Shown in pieces: positions 37,075 through 48,861 of a DNA stretch of 64,000 nucleotides. The number at the start of each line of letters is the position of its first letter. The stretch's first letter is position 1. Below the pieces are notes generated by a model. The model saw only the letters and a list, made by a program, of their open reading frames with translations, was not told where the DNA came from and did not search any database. Source of the stretch: Corylus avellana. Lineage: Eukaryota > Streptophyta > Magnoliopsida > Fagales > Betulaceae. The translations under genes and the position numbers were made by a program. The DNA is taken from positions 992,001 through 1,056,000 of the forward strand of contig NC_081541.1 in the NCBI RefSeq assembly GCF_901000735.1, given 5' to 3'.

Positions 37075-37300
37075 AGGGGTTGTTAAGTGAGTGAAGCGTC
37101 TCGCGAGCAAGTTTGGGCTCAGCTCATATAAGCTCAGTTCATGCTCGACTCGAATATTAAATGAAGCGTTTCGTGAACACGAATCCTGGCTCGAATATTC
37201 ATGAAGTTACCTCGACTTGACTCGACTAAGCTCGTGAGCAGCTCGTATAAGGCTCGAATTGGTAGTTATTCATATAATTCCTCATATTAATATTAAAAAT

Positions 37301-37358
<58 letters not shown>

Positions 37359-37707
37359 CTAATAGCATAATTTTATTATAAAATGATGCATATTCTTTCT
37401 TTTCGAAACCAAGTGCCTTGTTGTATTGACTCGAGCTCCATACCTCGCTAGCCAGACTAAGCAAATGCTCATATGCAAGCTGGCTTCTTGAGCTGTTTAA
37501 GAGTACTTGAAATTTAAATTTATAATAAAAAAATAAATTAATAAATTAAATTAAATATAAGAGCTAGCTCGTGAATTGGCTCGGTTCGGCTCGATTTTTT
37601 TGGCTCGTCCTTAAGCTTGGCTCGAGCTCAAACTCGAGTAAAATTTAAACAAGCTGAGCCCAAACAAGAAAAACTCGCTCAAACTCGACTCGTTTACATC
37701 CCTAGGA
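37075..37707. mobile_element. hAT-like non-autonomous element with imperfect terminal inverted repeats
   Basis: The left end (AGGGGTTGTTAAG...) and the reverse complement of the right end (AGGGATGTAAACGAG...) are imperfect inverted repeats. The body is full of GCTCGAG/CTCGAACTCG-like short motifs. Flanks gtctctgg and ctctctga match at 6 of 8 positions, and unit 1 carries a single 'tctctggccaacg' at about 18513, so this is an insertion with a probable 8-bp duplication, as in hAT elements. An (AT)27 microsatellite lies inside (about 37303-37356). No coding capacity. Confidence 0.6.
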
Positions 37708-38179
37708 CTCTCTGACCAATGTTCCGGGTACGGGGGGATCAATCATTAATGTGTCCTTTTCTTTTTTATATGCATGTGTTTAAACGTAATTAAAAATAAT
37801 AGTTAAATTAAAAATATGTTCAGTGTAATAAAAAAAAAATTGTAATAGTTTTAGAAATAATCCACGAAATTTAAAAACAAAATTCATTTTTTAAGTTTGA
37901 ATTTTCCTTTCTCAAACCACCAAATTGCGGAGTTTGCTAGCTGGACACTGAAAAATGAAAATATTTTTTAATAACAAACATTTTACGTCAAAACTACCAT
38001 AGCCTTAACTTCGTTAGAGTGTTTCGTATAATTCCATTGCCTAATGGACCATTTGACTCTACTTTTCAGAGTTTTTTTTTTGTTATTATTATTATTTTAA
38101 TCGAAAAAGTTAATATGATTTTACTCTTTTTGTAGGAAGGAAAAAAAGCCTTTAATAATCTTCTTTTGACAGTTGCTAA

Positions 38180-38769
38180 TTAATTATAGGGTTAAATACT
38201 CTATATCTCTCTAGGGTTTCTCAATTTTTTTTTTTTTGTAGTTTCATTTTTATTACAGGAAGTCCCTGTGGTTTTGATAAGTGATCAAGTTAGTCCATTC
38301 ATTAGTTGATCATTAGTTGACTGTTAAAATTGACACGTGGACCAATCAGAAGTCGACATATGACACATTTAATTTTTTTTTTAAATTAAAAAAATGTATG
38401 TTTTTTTTTAAAAAAAAAATTAAAAAAAAAAGAAAAAAAAGAAACGGAAAAAAATTGGGGGTGGCTAATGGCCAAGAGCCACCCCCAATATTTTTTCCGT
38501 TTCTTTTTTTTTTTAAAAAAAAAAGATACATTTTTTTTAATTTAAAAATATATATTTTTTTATAAAAATTTTAAAAAATTAAATATATGTCACGTGTTGA
38601 TGTCTAATTAGTCCACGTGTCAGTCGTAATGGTTAACTAACGGATTAACTAATTTGATTACTTATCCAAACCACAAAAATTTCTTGTGATAAAAATAAAA
38701 TCACAAGATAAAAAAAAAAAAAAATTAAAAAATCTTAGGAAAGTACAAAGTATTTAACCCTTAATTATA
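38180..38769. mobile_element. MULE-like MITE with perfect 9-bp target-site duplication
   Basis: The element at 38189-38760 (572 bp) starts GGGTTAAATACT and ends with its inverse AGTATTTAACCC-type terminus (TTTAACCC at 38753-38760). It is flanked by TTAATTATA at 38180-38188 and exactly again at 38761-38769. Unit 1 has one TTAATTATA at the corresponding place (19023-19031) and no element. A 9-bp duplication is characteristic of Mutator-like elements. The centre is a hairpin built on GGGGGTGGCT/AGCCACCCCC (38457-38488). Non-coding. Confidence 0.82.
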
Positions 38770-39548
38770 AGGCACTCTGGCTTTCCACATGTTTCTGCAA
38801 GATCAGCCAGAAGCTCCATGAAATAATTAATGCACCGACCGTGATAACGATTGAAGCAAACAAATAAAAATTGTGCACTTAAATGGGTCCCCAGGCCCCC
38901 AGGGGTAAAGCCGAAAAGCGATTCCCTTACGTGCCCGACCGATATCACGCAGTTTTGGAGGGTTGGAAGCCATAGCTCCCAAGGACAGACAACAACGTCC
39001 GTGGGTCACCATCCATCGAATGCCATCACCACTTGCGTCATCATGAAAAAACTTGCCTAGATGCTCAAAGTCCAGCTGTGTGAACTAGAACGATCAGCAA
39101 GTGCAAGCAACAACAAAAGCATCAAAACGTTGGGAAAATAGACGAGAGAAACTTTAATTATTTTGTTTTGTAGCGGTCGGCTAAATTGACTTTATGTGGT
39201 CCTCATTTTTTCACGTGTAAACCAATAACGACGTATATTTAAAACATTTTGGACGGTCTATAATGAATCCTAAGCCCATGCAGCATTTTTCCCATTCTAG
39301 CCTCGAAGATAGTGGCCGCCCTTGGCTCCTGCCCACCCTCAACAAAGGGAGCATGGCTAGCTGCCGGCCACCACCTGGACACATTACTCTGCCAAATAAT
39401 AAATAAGCATTGAATATTAATAATTACATATTGCAGGATTCTGCAATATCTCAGATCTTTATTATCCAGATCATCCACCACCCACCTGTTGAGACGAGTT
39501 GGGTTGTGCTTGATCACTTTAGTCTTTATAGGTCAATCTTTGGGTCCC

Positions 39549-39716
39549 CAACACGTGAAGCAATTTACTTTTGGGTACCCCACCTCAGAATATATAATAT
39601 TATAATGTGTTCAGTAATGCTTTGTTGACGTAGCATCGTCACATCAACAACTATCGTTAAAAGAAAAATTAAAAAAAATAGGTTCTCAACACGTGAAGCA
39701 ATTTACTTTTGGGTTA
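39549..39716. repeat. Direct repeat of about 29 bp flanking a unit-2-specific insertion
   Basis: The stretch CAACACGTGAAGCAATTTAC plus the following TTTTGGGT occurs at about 39549 and again at about 39687, with about 110 bp of unrelated AT-rich sequence between. Unit 1 has a single copy at about 19829. The repeat is too long for a transposase footprint, so template-switch repair is a possible origin. Confidence 0.55.
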
Positions 39717-39734
39717 AAAAAAATAATAATAATT

Positions 39735-40983
39735 GAGCAGGTAAAATGAATAATCGGGTAAACTCGACTACGACTCGTTAAGACATCCGACTCGATTATC
39801 ATAGACACGAATATGACTTGTTTAGCTAAACGGGTTAACGGGTCTGACACGATTATAACACGAAAAATATTCTGATAACCCGACACGACTCGCTTAACTC
39901 NNNNNNNNNNNNNNNNNNNNNNNNNNNNNNNNNNNNNNNNNNNNNNNNNNNNNNNNNNNNNNNNNTGTCTAAATAGGTCACACGACCCAACCCGTTAAAA
40001 AAACCCTTGATGAAAAATGGAAAAAATAATGTAATGTTAATAATAAATTAATAATATACCAAATTACCAATGCCATTGGTTTCTAATGAGAGTGAGAGTG
40101 AGAGTGAGAGAGAGAGAGCCGAGAGAGCCGAGAGGGAGAGAGTGGCGCTAGGGGATCTGCTGCCTGGTGGTGCCTGCGAAGTTGCGATAGAGGGAGAGAG
40201 AGCCGAGAGGGGGATTGGAAGAGAGAGGCGCTCTGGGGGGGCAATGCCTGGCTGCCTGCGATTTTGCGAAGCTGCAAGGGAGAGGGAGGCGCCGGGGCCT
40301 GGGGGGGCTATTGCCTGGTGCCTGCGAAGCTGTAGAGGGAGAGAGAGAGAGACAGCCNNNNNNNNNNNNNNNNNNNNNNNNNNNNNNNNNNNNNNNNNNN
40401 NNNNNNNNNNNNNNNNNNNNNNNNNNNNNNNNNNNNNNNNNNNNNNNNNNNNNNNNNNNNNNNNNNNNNNNNNNNNNNNNNNNNNNNNNNNNNNNNNNNN
40501 NNNNNNNNNNNNNNNNNNNNNNNNNNNNNNNNNNNNNNNNNNNNNNNNNNNNNNNNNNNNNNNNNNNNNNNNNNNNNNNNNNNNNNNNNNNNNNNNNNNN
40601 NNNNNNNNNNNNNNNNNNNNNNNNNNNNNNNNNNNNNNNNNNNNNNNNNNNNNNNNNNNNNNNNNNNNNNNNNNNNNNNNNNNNNNNNNNNNNNNNNNNN
40701 NNNNNNNNNNNNNNNNNNNNNNNNNNNNNNNNNNNNNNNNNNNNNNNNNNNNNNNNNNNNNNNNNNNNNNNNNNNNNNNNNNNNNNNNNNNNNNNNNNNN
40801 NNNNNNNNNNNNNNNNNNNNNNNNNNNNNNNNNNNNNNNNNNNNNNNNNNNNNNNNNNNNNNNNNNNNNNNNNNNNNNNNNNNNNNNNNNNNNNNNNNNN
40901 NNNNNNNNNNNNNNNNNNNNNNNNNNNNNNNNNNNNNNNNNNNNNNNNNNNNNNNNNNNNNNNNNNNNNNNNNNNNNNNNNNN
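39735..40983. other. Unit-2-specific insertion containing both assembly gaps
   Basis: From about 39735 the sequence departs from unit 1 and returns at about 40984 ('ataacattattc' then 'tgcattagagtat'). The visible left part holds short CGGGTTAACGGGT / ACCCGACACGACTCG-type motifs common in plant repeats. Two N runs (39901-39965; 40358-40983) hide much of it. Long open frames reported across the Ns have no meaning. Probably one or more nested repeats that resisted assembly. Confidence 0.5.
40084..40357. repeat. GA-rich minisatellite-like imperfect tandem repeat
   Basis: After a short GAGAGT run, a unit containing 'tgcctgcgaag' plus 'gagggagagag' recurs about three times (near 40170, 40250 and 40320) with a period of about 75-80 bp. 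Strand asymmetry is strong (G+A on plus). The array runs into the 626-base gap, so its full length is unknown. Confidence 0.55.
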
Positions 40984-41318
40984 ATACCATGTCAATATAG
41001 TAAAATAATAGTGTGATATGTATATCATATAACATTATTCTATATGCATTAGAGTATGCTAGAAGACTTATGAAAAAAAAAAAAAAAGTATGCTAGAAGC
41101 TACACTGTTATCTTACCGATATCTTATTCTATTGAAGTAATAGTGTCGATCAACGCTTTAATTTTTGTTTAACAAAAACTTATTTGCATTACCACATTCA
41201 AAAATTAAAATGATAATAAGATAAAAGTATAATTCTTAACATTATTCCATGTGTTAACGCAAGTGTGGTGGCCACAGGCCGCTCATTAAGAATTATCATA
41301 GCACAACATTTTTTATTT

Positions 41319-41432
41319 TGTCCCCAAGAGGTAGTTCAATTGGTTAGGACCACGGTTAATAAAATGAAAGTTATTAGTTCAAATCTTCTTTTTTCTTCTT
41401 GTGCAGGCATGTCAAAAAACAAAAAGAACAAA
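41319..41432 (+). mobile_element. tRNA-derived SINE insertion
   Basis: Relative to unit 1, about 115 bp are inserted. They carry an RNA polymerase III A-box-like TAGTTCAATTGG (41332-41343) and a B-box-like TAGTTCAAATCTT (41375-41387) at normal spacing, followed by a T-rich and then A-rich 3' part. Unit 1 reads directly from 'cacaacatttttca' to 'tagctagtcc' (about 20152). Target-site repeats are only vaguely visible in the A/T-rich flanks. Confidence 0.65.
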
Positions 41433-41698
41433 AATTTCATTGCTAGTCCAAAAGGATGGGCTTTGGGCAAAATTGGCTTTATTGCTTAAGAAGCTACAAT
41501 ACGGCCTGGAGGATCATGGCCCGGCTCAGTTTGGACCCATCCAACTTAAACTGAATTTATTTATTAATAACCCAAAATGTTGATCGCCTGCGCCAAATGG
41601 ATTATCTTGCTAAATGCTCTCTGTTAAGCCCAATGGGCTGGAGTCTACTGGGACAGAGACTCTTCTGGGTGAGCAAATGTTTCGATTTGGTTTAAGTG

Positions 41699-42995
41699 GG
41701 TTGGTGTAAACCGACTAGCATGGGCCAAGTCATTTGAGCTCAAAATGGAGACAAACAAAAATTAAAATAAATTATTCGTGTACCCTAAAATCTCCTCTTA
41801 TATTTTTCTTTTAAATATAACTTAATTAGAAGGCCATTCATTAGAAAAATATATATATATACTTAAAAGCATTTTACTCTTTTTTCTACAATATATAAAA
41901 ATTTATAACTGATTCATGTTTTATTGAAATAAAGAGTAATGTTACAATTTTATCTCATATCTATCTTATAATGTTGATGTGATAGTTCGGGTCAATATTT
42001 GATTTTTTTTTTTTTTTAACGAGTAATGTTAGAAATGACATTTTTATCCCATAATGTCAAATAGTTGTTCCAACCAACCCTTTGATCAATCCTTGTTAAA
42101 AAAAAAAAAAAAAAAAAAAAAATTCAATAGTTGATTCAGACTGCTACATTATCGTTGTGGGATAATTGTGTATTAAAAATGTGGTATATAATATTACTCT
42201 TTTTTTTAACTAAGATTGCACTAAGGGTTGGTTGAACTGTCACGTCAACATTGTAAGATAGAAATGTGGTTTATAACATTAATTACTCTAAAATAAATAC
42301 TCTTCCTAAAATATTTTTAAATAAACCAAAAAAAGATGGATTCAAATTTGAAAAAATAAAACAAAAAATATTGGTGTCAAATTTGAGAAATATTGTGAAA
42401 AGTAAATTGATTAAATTTGGTTTAAATTTTTTAAATTTCACTCTAGAACAGCCAGAAAAAAAAAAATAAAATAAAAAGCACATAGTAACTATCAAAAAAG
42501 AAAGAAAGATTTAAAAAAAAAAAAATTAAAAACAATAATAGGATGAAAATCCCTGAAAATCTCCGCTCAAATTGAATGCAGAAAATGAGAAAGGAGGGTT
42601 CGAAACTCAAAAAAAAAGAAAAAAAAGAGGAGGGTTGGAGGTGAACGGCCCACCTGCCGGGCGCACACGGGCCCGCAGGAACTCCGATCCAAAACAATGA
42701 GGTGCCGAAAGGTTCGTTACTTCCGTCACTGGCAACTGAAACCCAAACACACCAACCCACTTATCCTCGGACACGGACAGCTCATCCCTCTGTCTCTGTT
42801 TTTATAATTTTGAGTAATTCTATTATTTTAGTATCTGAATGTAAATTGCCTTCCATAAACTACTGGATCTGCTTCGCACCATAACGGCAAGTCCACTCCA
42901 ACCCATCTGAAACGGATTCAAAATCTGCTACATAATCATCGCCCAGTGTAAGGATCAGATTACAGCAATCAGAATTCCACCAACCGTACAGAAAA
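41699..42995. other. Intergenic region upstream of the galactosyltransferase gene
   Basis: AT-rich, holding the nested MITE at 41935-42288 and long A or T runs. From about 42640 the composition becomes GC-richer ('ggcccacctgccgggcgcac'), which fits the promoter and 5'-UTR of the downstream plus-strand gene. No TATA box is called. Confidence 0.45.
41935..42288. mobile_element. MITE with a second, related MITE nested inside it
   Basis: The outer ends (GAGTAATGTTACAATTTTAT... at 41935 and its inverse ...AATTACTC ending 42288) form inverted repeats of about 50 bp, including 'atcttataatgttgatgtga' against 'tcacgtcaacattgtaagat'. A second pair with a very similar terminus (GAGTAATGTTAGAAATGACA at 42021 and ...AATATTACTC ending 42199) lies entirely within. 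No coding capacity. Confidence 0.6.
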
Positions 42996-45900
42996 ATGCA
43001 GAGTAAGGGATCGAATACCCGGCTTTCGGGCATGGCTTCTCGGTCCCGAATCCCCACTCTCTTGCTCTTCATGTTTGCCGCCTTCTCTTCCATATACGTC
43101 GCTGGCCGGTTAGCTCTCTTTAAACATCGCTTATTCTTTTTTAGCGTTCTCTCTTCCTATTGGATTTACATCTGTTACTGCTTATTCGTTATGTTTTGAG
43201 CCAATTTCATAAGAATTTAAAGTTTAATTTTATTTATTTTTAATGGGGTGGTGTGTAGGCTATGGCAGGACTCGGAAAACCGAGTGTATTTGATAAAAGA
43301 GCTTGATCGGATAACTGGGCAGGTGGGTAGTCCTTGTTATACTTGAAGTTTTGTTCCTTGTGGTTGTTTTTCATTTCTTTCTCGTTTGGGTATGAAATGC
43401 CAACAAGTTTGAAGCCTTGAGTTGCGCGACTTAAAGTGATTCTTACAATTTGTTGGATTAGTTAAATGCATTTTCTATTATTATAAGTCTGAAACATCTA
43501 TCGTCAGTTCATACAGTGTGGGCTAATTCAATTTTGTTAGCTTGTTGCATCATTTAGCCTTGGAGCGATATGTTCAGTAATCTGGGATGGAAGGATTAGT
43601 ATCATGATCAGGATCTCCCATCTCTTAACATTTTCAATTAGTGTTTGATACATGGGTCACAATGAGGTTGCTAGACAATCAAAATGTTCATGGTGAGATT
43701 CAAGGCCTCGCCCCTCATTTGACACATGTATATCACGCATATATTCCTGCACAAATATTTGATTCTCTTGGAAGTAATCAAGTTAACTGGTTATTTATTT
43801 ATTTATTTATTTTTTCTATTTTAGGGGCAGTCTGCCATATCTGTGGATGATACATTGAAAATCATAGCCTGCAGGTGAGCTTGTATTCATATGCCACTTG
43901 CTTTAGTTTATCGTTCTCAGACTATAGTTGATGATTCTTTGCTATCATTGACTCAGTCGAGGATTTCTATCATTATTTTAAATCTTCACCTTGGGCTGAT
44001 GTAGTATATTTTGCTTGTTAGGGAACAGCATAAGAAGTTAGCAGCCCTTGAGATGGAGTTGGCTGCAGCTAGACAGGAGGGTTTTGATTCAAAGCACTCA
44101 ACAGAGACTACTGGGACTAATTCTAAGAAAAGGCCTCTAATAGTAATAGGAATACTGACAGGGTTTGGCCGCAAAAATAATAGAGATGCAATTCGTAAGG
44201 CATGGATGGGAACTGGTATATTACTTTGTTTTCTGTGGAATTAATTTTTTTTTGTGTTGGTCAAGTATCATTCCTTTGGTTTATCTCAGAGATGTGTTTC
44301 ATATCATCCTATATATTAAGCAAGATGTTTGCCCACATATCCAAAACTCCAAACTCATCAGCGCATAATGTCAACAGATGGATGTAGAACTAGAACCCTA
44401 AATGTATATGAAGGCCTGAAATTACACTTACAATGAATATTTTTGTGGAAATGCTGTGGTATTTAAGAACTTTGGCATCAGAATTTCCCATAGTACCCAT
44501 TGCCTTGTGCACTATTGAAGGACTAAACTAGAAGCATGTTGCCAAACAATTAAAACTTCAGGCAGAGTTTTGGTAGTCATTCAAGTCCGATCTACAGAAA
44601 ACAAAGGTTTCAGGATGTTAATTGCATAATAGAGCAGTACTTTATCTGAAGTTAATAGATGACACAATAGGAGCCTAGGAAGGAACATCAAGGAGACTAA
44701 ATTACAGAATAGCTATAATCACATAAATAACGTTAACAAAGATAACTTCAGCCGACTAATTGGTGGATGTGATCAGAAAACCTGTGGGATTGATGTAGTG
44801 ATTTAGTTAGACATATGCTCTTGCAGCTTATAAAGTTGCAGCTATTGGATTCTGTACATCATACCCTTTGATTGGCCTTGGTTGCACATCTTATTACATA
44901 ATGGATTTGTAGTTGACACTGTCCCCGTAGATGCATAAAATGTCTTGATTGGTAAGTCATAGTGGCAATAGGTTTTTACAAATATCATTCTTAAAATATT
45001 AGATAGAATTTATACACCTTTCCTGACTGCTAAAAGTTTAAGAAGATAGATTAATTTAAAGGCAGTGTCTGAGTAAATTTGTTCTTTGACAAATTCAGAA
45101 GCAGAACTATCAGAGGATTGTATACAACAAACATAATTGCTCGATTGACATTGCACACATCAGCACTATAAATCCGATTTCTCTTCGTATATCAAATACT
45201 TGCAAACTATTAAGTTCACTTCACGAGATGTTCATTCATGGAAATTGATGATATACTTGCTTGTCAACTTGTGTAGCACTGTCGCTTGCATGTATAATCT
45301 GTTGCAGTCAGTCCGAGTTACATTTATGTGGTGTATAAAGTTTCTGTTTCTGGAATATTTTTTTCTTTTCCTAAATCATTTTCCTTCAAGTAAGACTTAT
45401 CAAAAATACTTATAAAAAAAAAAAAAAAAAAAAAAGTAAGACTTATCAAAAATAAAAAATAAAACTAATTCAAGTAAGAACTTATCTCTTTACATTTAGA
45501 ACCTTTGGAGGTTTTGAACTAATTTCCTCGTCTCTGCAGGTGCGGCTTTGAAAAGAATGGAGCACAAGAAGGGCATAGTTGTACGATTTGTCATTGGAAG
45601 AAGGTTTTCTTCTTTTGTTGTTATCTTTATTTATTCTATTATGTTCCACGCCAAAGAAATATAAGATAGTGGCTAGAGCTCTTTATTCTGATGATATTTT
45701 CTCTTGCAGTGCAAATCGTGGGGACAGTTTGGACAGGAGCATTGACAGTGAAAATAGACAGAATGATGACTTTGTTATTCTTGTATGTCATTGAATTAAT
45801 TGTAATTACTTCTCCAATATTTTAAAATGCCTTATTTTTAATGGTTTCCTCTTCTTTTTTTTTTTTTCTTTTTTTTTTTGTAGAAATAAATTTATTGGAT

Positions 45901-48161
45901 TCAGTTACCTAGGTGTATTATTTTTGGCCATGATCGTCGAAGATAAGGCATTTTTCTTTCCTATTATTAATGCTTAATCCCGCAAAGTACATTTTTAGGT
46001 CAAACAATGGATAGAAAATAGAAAATTAGAGTATATGATCAATAAACAACACAATTCTAAAGAAACTAGAAAATCATGATTACACAATAGTTGAAGCTCC
46101 TAGATATTTAAAATTATATTTTGGTCGCAACTTGAATGATCTGCTCATCCTCTCTTCTTTTGTAGAAGGAACCGAGAGTAGGAAACAAGGTCCAAACAAC
46201 ATAACCTCATTTACCTGATTATTTTTGCCCTTACTGTTGACAGGATAACCATGTGGAGGCAGTTGAGGAGCTTCCAAAGAAGGCCAAGTTGTTCTTTGTT
46301 CATGCTGCAGATAAATGGGATGCTGATTTTTACGCTAAAGTCAATGATGATGTTTATGTGAATATTGGTTAGTACTATCTTTGATTAAGTGGATTATTGG
46401 GTATTCTAATTTCTCATTGTAGAGAATCTCATCTAGAAAGTTGTGGCACTCTTTCACTATGTCTATTGTTAACGAGTACCTTTTGTCATGGCCTTTTCCA
46501 AGAACAAGTATGCAGTATGCACTAACTCAATTCAATAAGCAACTGAACAAAACCTCACCACTTGGACCCAGAGATATATTTTTAACATTTCAATAATATA
46601 TACAGTCAGCAATTTACTTGACCTCTTGTGTTTACTGGTTGATCATTTATTTGTTGAAATATTATGTTTAGATAAATATTCTTCACCTTTAATGTGTGGC
46701 ATCCTGCTAGTGTTTACTCTTCTCAGAAGACAGATAGGAAACTTTGGTCCTCCTAAGAACTGTTCGTGTTGCAGATTTTCTATATTTAAGGTTTTTCACT
46801 ATTATATTGTGAAAAGAGCCTTTTTCAGAGTGATAAAATTTTCACTCTATGTCAGTATCTCTTAATGGCTTATCATTTTTTTCTGCACAGATGCTTTGGG
46901 CACTACACTTGCCGCTCATTTTGACAAACCTCGTCTTTATATTGGATGCATGAAATCAGGCGAAGTGTTTTCTGAAAAGTAAGTTTGGCCTTAAAATCCT
47001 AGGATAAAGCGCTTAGAAGAAGCGATTTGAATAAGAATTTTAAGATCCTACGCGATTCTCACACTTGTAATTACTGGACTTTTTCAGGAGCCATAAATGG
47101 TATGAACCAGATTGGTGGAAATTTGGCGATAAAAAATCGTGAGTCATACTGCAACCTATTTCATCTTTTTATTCAAATATAAGTGGAAGCTTTACTGCAT
47201 TTCATGATTCTAATATTAATGAGTTATGTAAATTTCACTTAGTTGTTTGAAAGGTACAATTCGGTCGAATTTCTGCCAATGTAGTTACTTGCAGATATTC
47301 CTAGAAGATATTTTGCAATGCCACACACTATTTAGCTCGACTAAGCATGCATTATGTGCCTAAACTTGCACTTTTGGACAGTTATTTCTCATTAAACAAG
47401 ACTACTTTGTAACCTAACTATGTCTTCTTCCTTTATCAACTATAGGATTATGCCAGATGAATGCATAATGAAGTTGAGGCCTCGGTGCCTAGCTAGTAAA
47501 GCAAGTTCTATATTCTAAATTTGAGTCCATAAAGCACCCTTGGTTTCTGTAGTTCGCCTTTCTTGCCAAATAGATTGTTTGATAGCCATATATTAATCAT
47601 GTGAATATGCCTAATCTAAGGGCATGATCTACAACTATTCATTTAAGAATGATAAAAGTAAAATTATTCATTACTGCCTCCTTCCCGAAGCAGTGTCATG
47701 CTTAACAAAGTCAACAACTTTAACTTTCTGAAGGAGAGAAAGGAAATATTCAAAAATTTAGGGAAAAGTTATCAGTGTGATCACTGCAGGAGTGTTCTCT
47801 CGCCTTTTTTTTTTTTTTTGCCACATGTTTGCATCTTGAAACTCAAATAAGTTTATTGCATCAACAGATACTTTCGCCATGCTTCAGGTGAGTTATACGT
47901 CATATCGCGGGCTTTGGCTAAATTTATATCAATAAATAGGTCAGTTCCTTTCTTTTTCGTTGTATTGGTTTCCTCACTATTTCTTGATGAATCAAGGACT
48001 AAATGAAGGTTTTTTGAGTATGCAGATCTATTCTTCGTACCTATGCCCATGATGATGTCAGTGTTGGATCCTGGTTTATTGGGCTCGATGTCAAACATGT
48101 CAATGAAGGAAAGTTTTGCTGCTCATCTTGGTCAGCAGGAGCTATATGTGCAGGTGTTTGA
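42996..48161 (+). CDS. HPGT-like: Hydroxyproline O-galactosyltransferase (GT31, HPGT type)
   Basis: Eleven exons join in frame: 42996-43108, 43259-43322, 43825-43874, 44022-44215, 45540-45603, 45710-45782, 46244-46367, 46891-46978, 47088-47138, 47868-47939, 48026-48161. They total 342 residues. Layout: short cytosolic N-terminus, one membrane anchor (about 19-37, IPTLLLFMFAAFSSIYVAG), a stem with a coiled-coil-like part (EQHKKLAALEMELAAARQ), then a GT31 catalytic domain (KRPLIVIGILTGFGRKNNRD, RKAWM, AKVNDDVYVN with DxD-type DDV at 221-223, RTYAHDDVSVGSWF). There is no galectin domain, and the size matches the HPGT group rather than GALT2-6. Known role: type II Golgi enzymes adding the first galactose to hydroxyproline of arabinogalactan proteins. 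Start: first ATG ahead of the anchor. The last codons read GCA GGT GTT TGA. Confidence 0.92.
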
Positions 48162-48861
48162 TTTGATTTACTTGAAAGACTGTTAAATGAAAATATGAAC
48201 GAGATGCAGATGGATTGTTTTGGAGGTGGTTTTAATGCATCTCAAAGATGTCTGCACTCTTTGAAAAAATTGACAAAAAAGAAACATTTCTCTTTAAAAT
48301 CTGTTTCTTGGCCATCAAAAGAACAATTGAAGATATTCGGTGTTAAATCTGATACAATCTGGAGGTAGAAGAGATGGGAATGTTGGCACACAATGGTTAT
48401 TGGAGAGGCAACCCAAAGCAATTGCAGAGAATAATGCAAAATTTTCTGTTTACAATGTACCATACTGTCTTCTAGCTCCCTTTGTATTTTTAGGTTATTC
48501 TTTCATTCATGGGAAAATATATATATATATTGAAAGGAGTGATTCTTGTCCACGTTGGAACTTGTAACATGAAGTTCTCATACAGAGATTTCAGCTAAAT
48601 TTTTTGAAGCAATATGCTGATTTTTTTTTTTTTATAATTAATCAAAATATTATTCAAAGCGTAAGGTGCCAATGTATACAAGAGAAATCACCTAAGTAGT
48701 AAGGCGTCCACATGCAATATTTGTTCCGGGTATAGCCTATTTTTGGAGGAATGAGTACGATGTTTTTGTGAGGAAGTGTGATTCAGGTGACTCAGACAAA
48801 GGACAATGATCGTTGTCCATGGGAAGAAACAGGGAAGTGGGAAAAAAATCTCCTGCTACAA
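48162..48861. other. 3' flank of the galactosyltransferase gene
   Basis: Probably 3'-UTR followed by intergenic DNA. A poly-T tract at about 48621-48632, followed by 'aaaatattattcaaagcgta', resembles the minus-strand 3' end of a retroposon, but no boundaries can be set. No gene is seen. Confidence 0.4.

Larger units (their letters stand above)
20949..41698. repeat. Tandem segmental duplication, unit 2 (carries ABCC copy C and several extra insertions)
   Basis: This is the same order of landmarks as unit 1 (6786-20436) but about 20.75 kb instead of 13.65 kb. The difference is accounted for by insertions found only here: Copia (29061-32857), LINE (36115-36789), hAT-like (37075-37707), MULE-like MITE (38189-38760), a gap-containing insertion (39735-40983) and a SINE (about 41319-41432). 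Shared intergenic stretches between them (33.2-35.1, 35.8-36.1, 36.8-37.1, 37.7-38.2, 38.8-39.5, 41.0-41.3 kb) hold nothing else recognisable. Confidence 0.9.

Noticed and set aside
37303..37356. (AT)n tract as a regulatory or CRISPR-like array
   Set aside because: It is a plain dinucleotide microsatellite inside a transposon, and nothing in this nuclear plant sequence suggests CRISPR.
40048..41035. Long open frames on both strands across 40.0-41.0 kb
   Set aside because: They exist only because the 626-base N run contains no stops. The flanking parts are low-complexity GA repeat.
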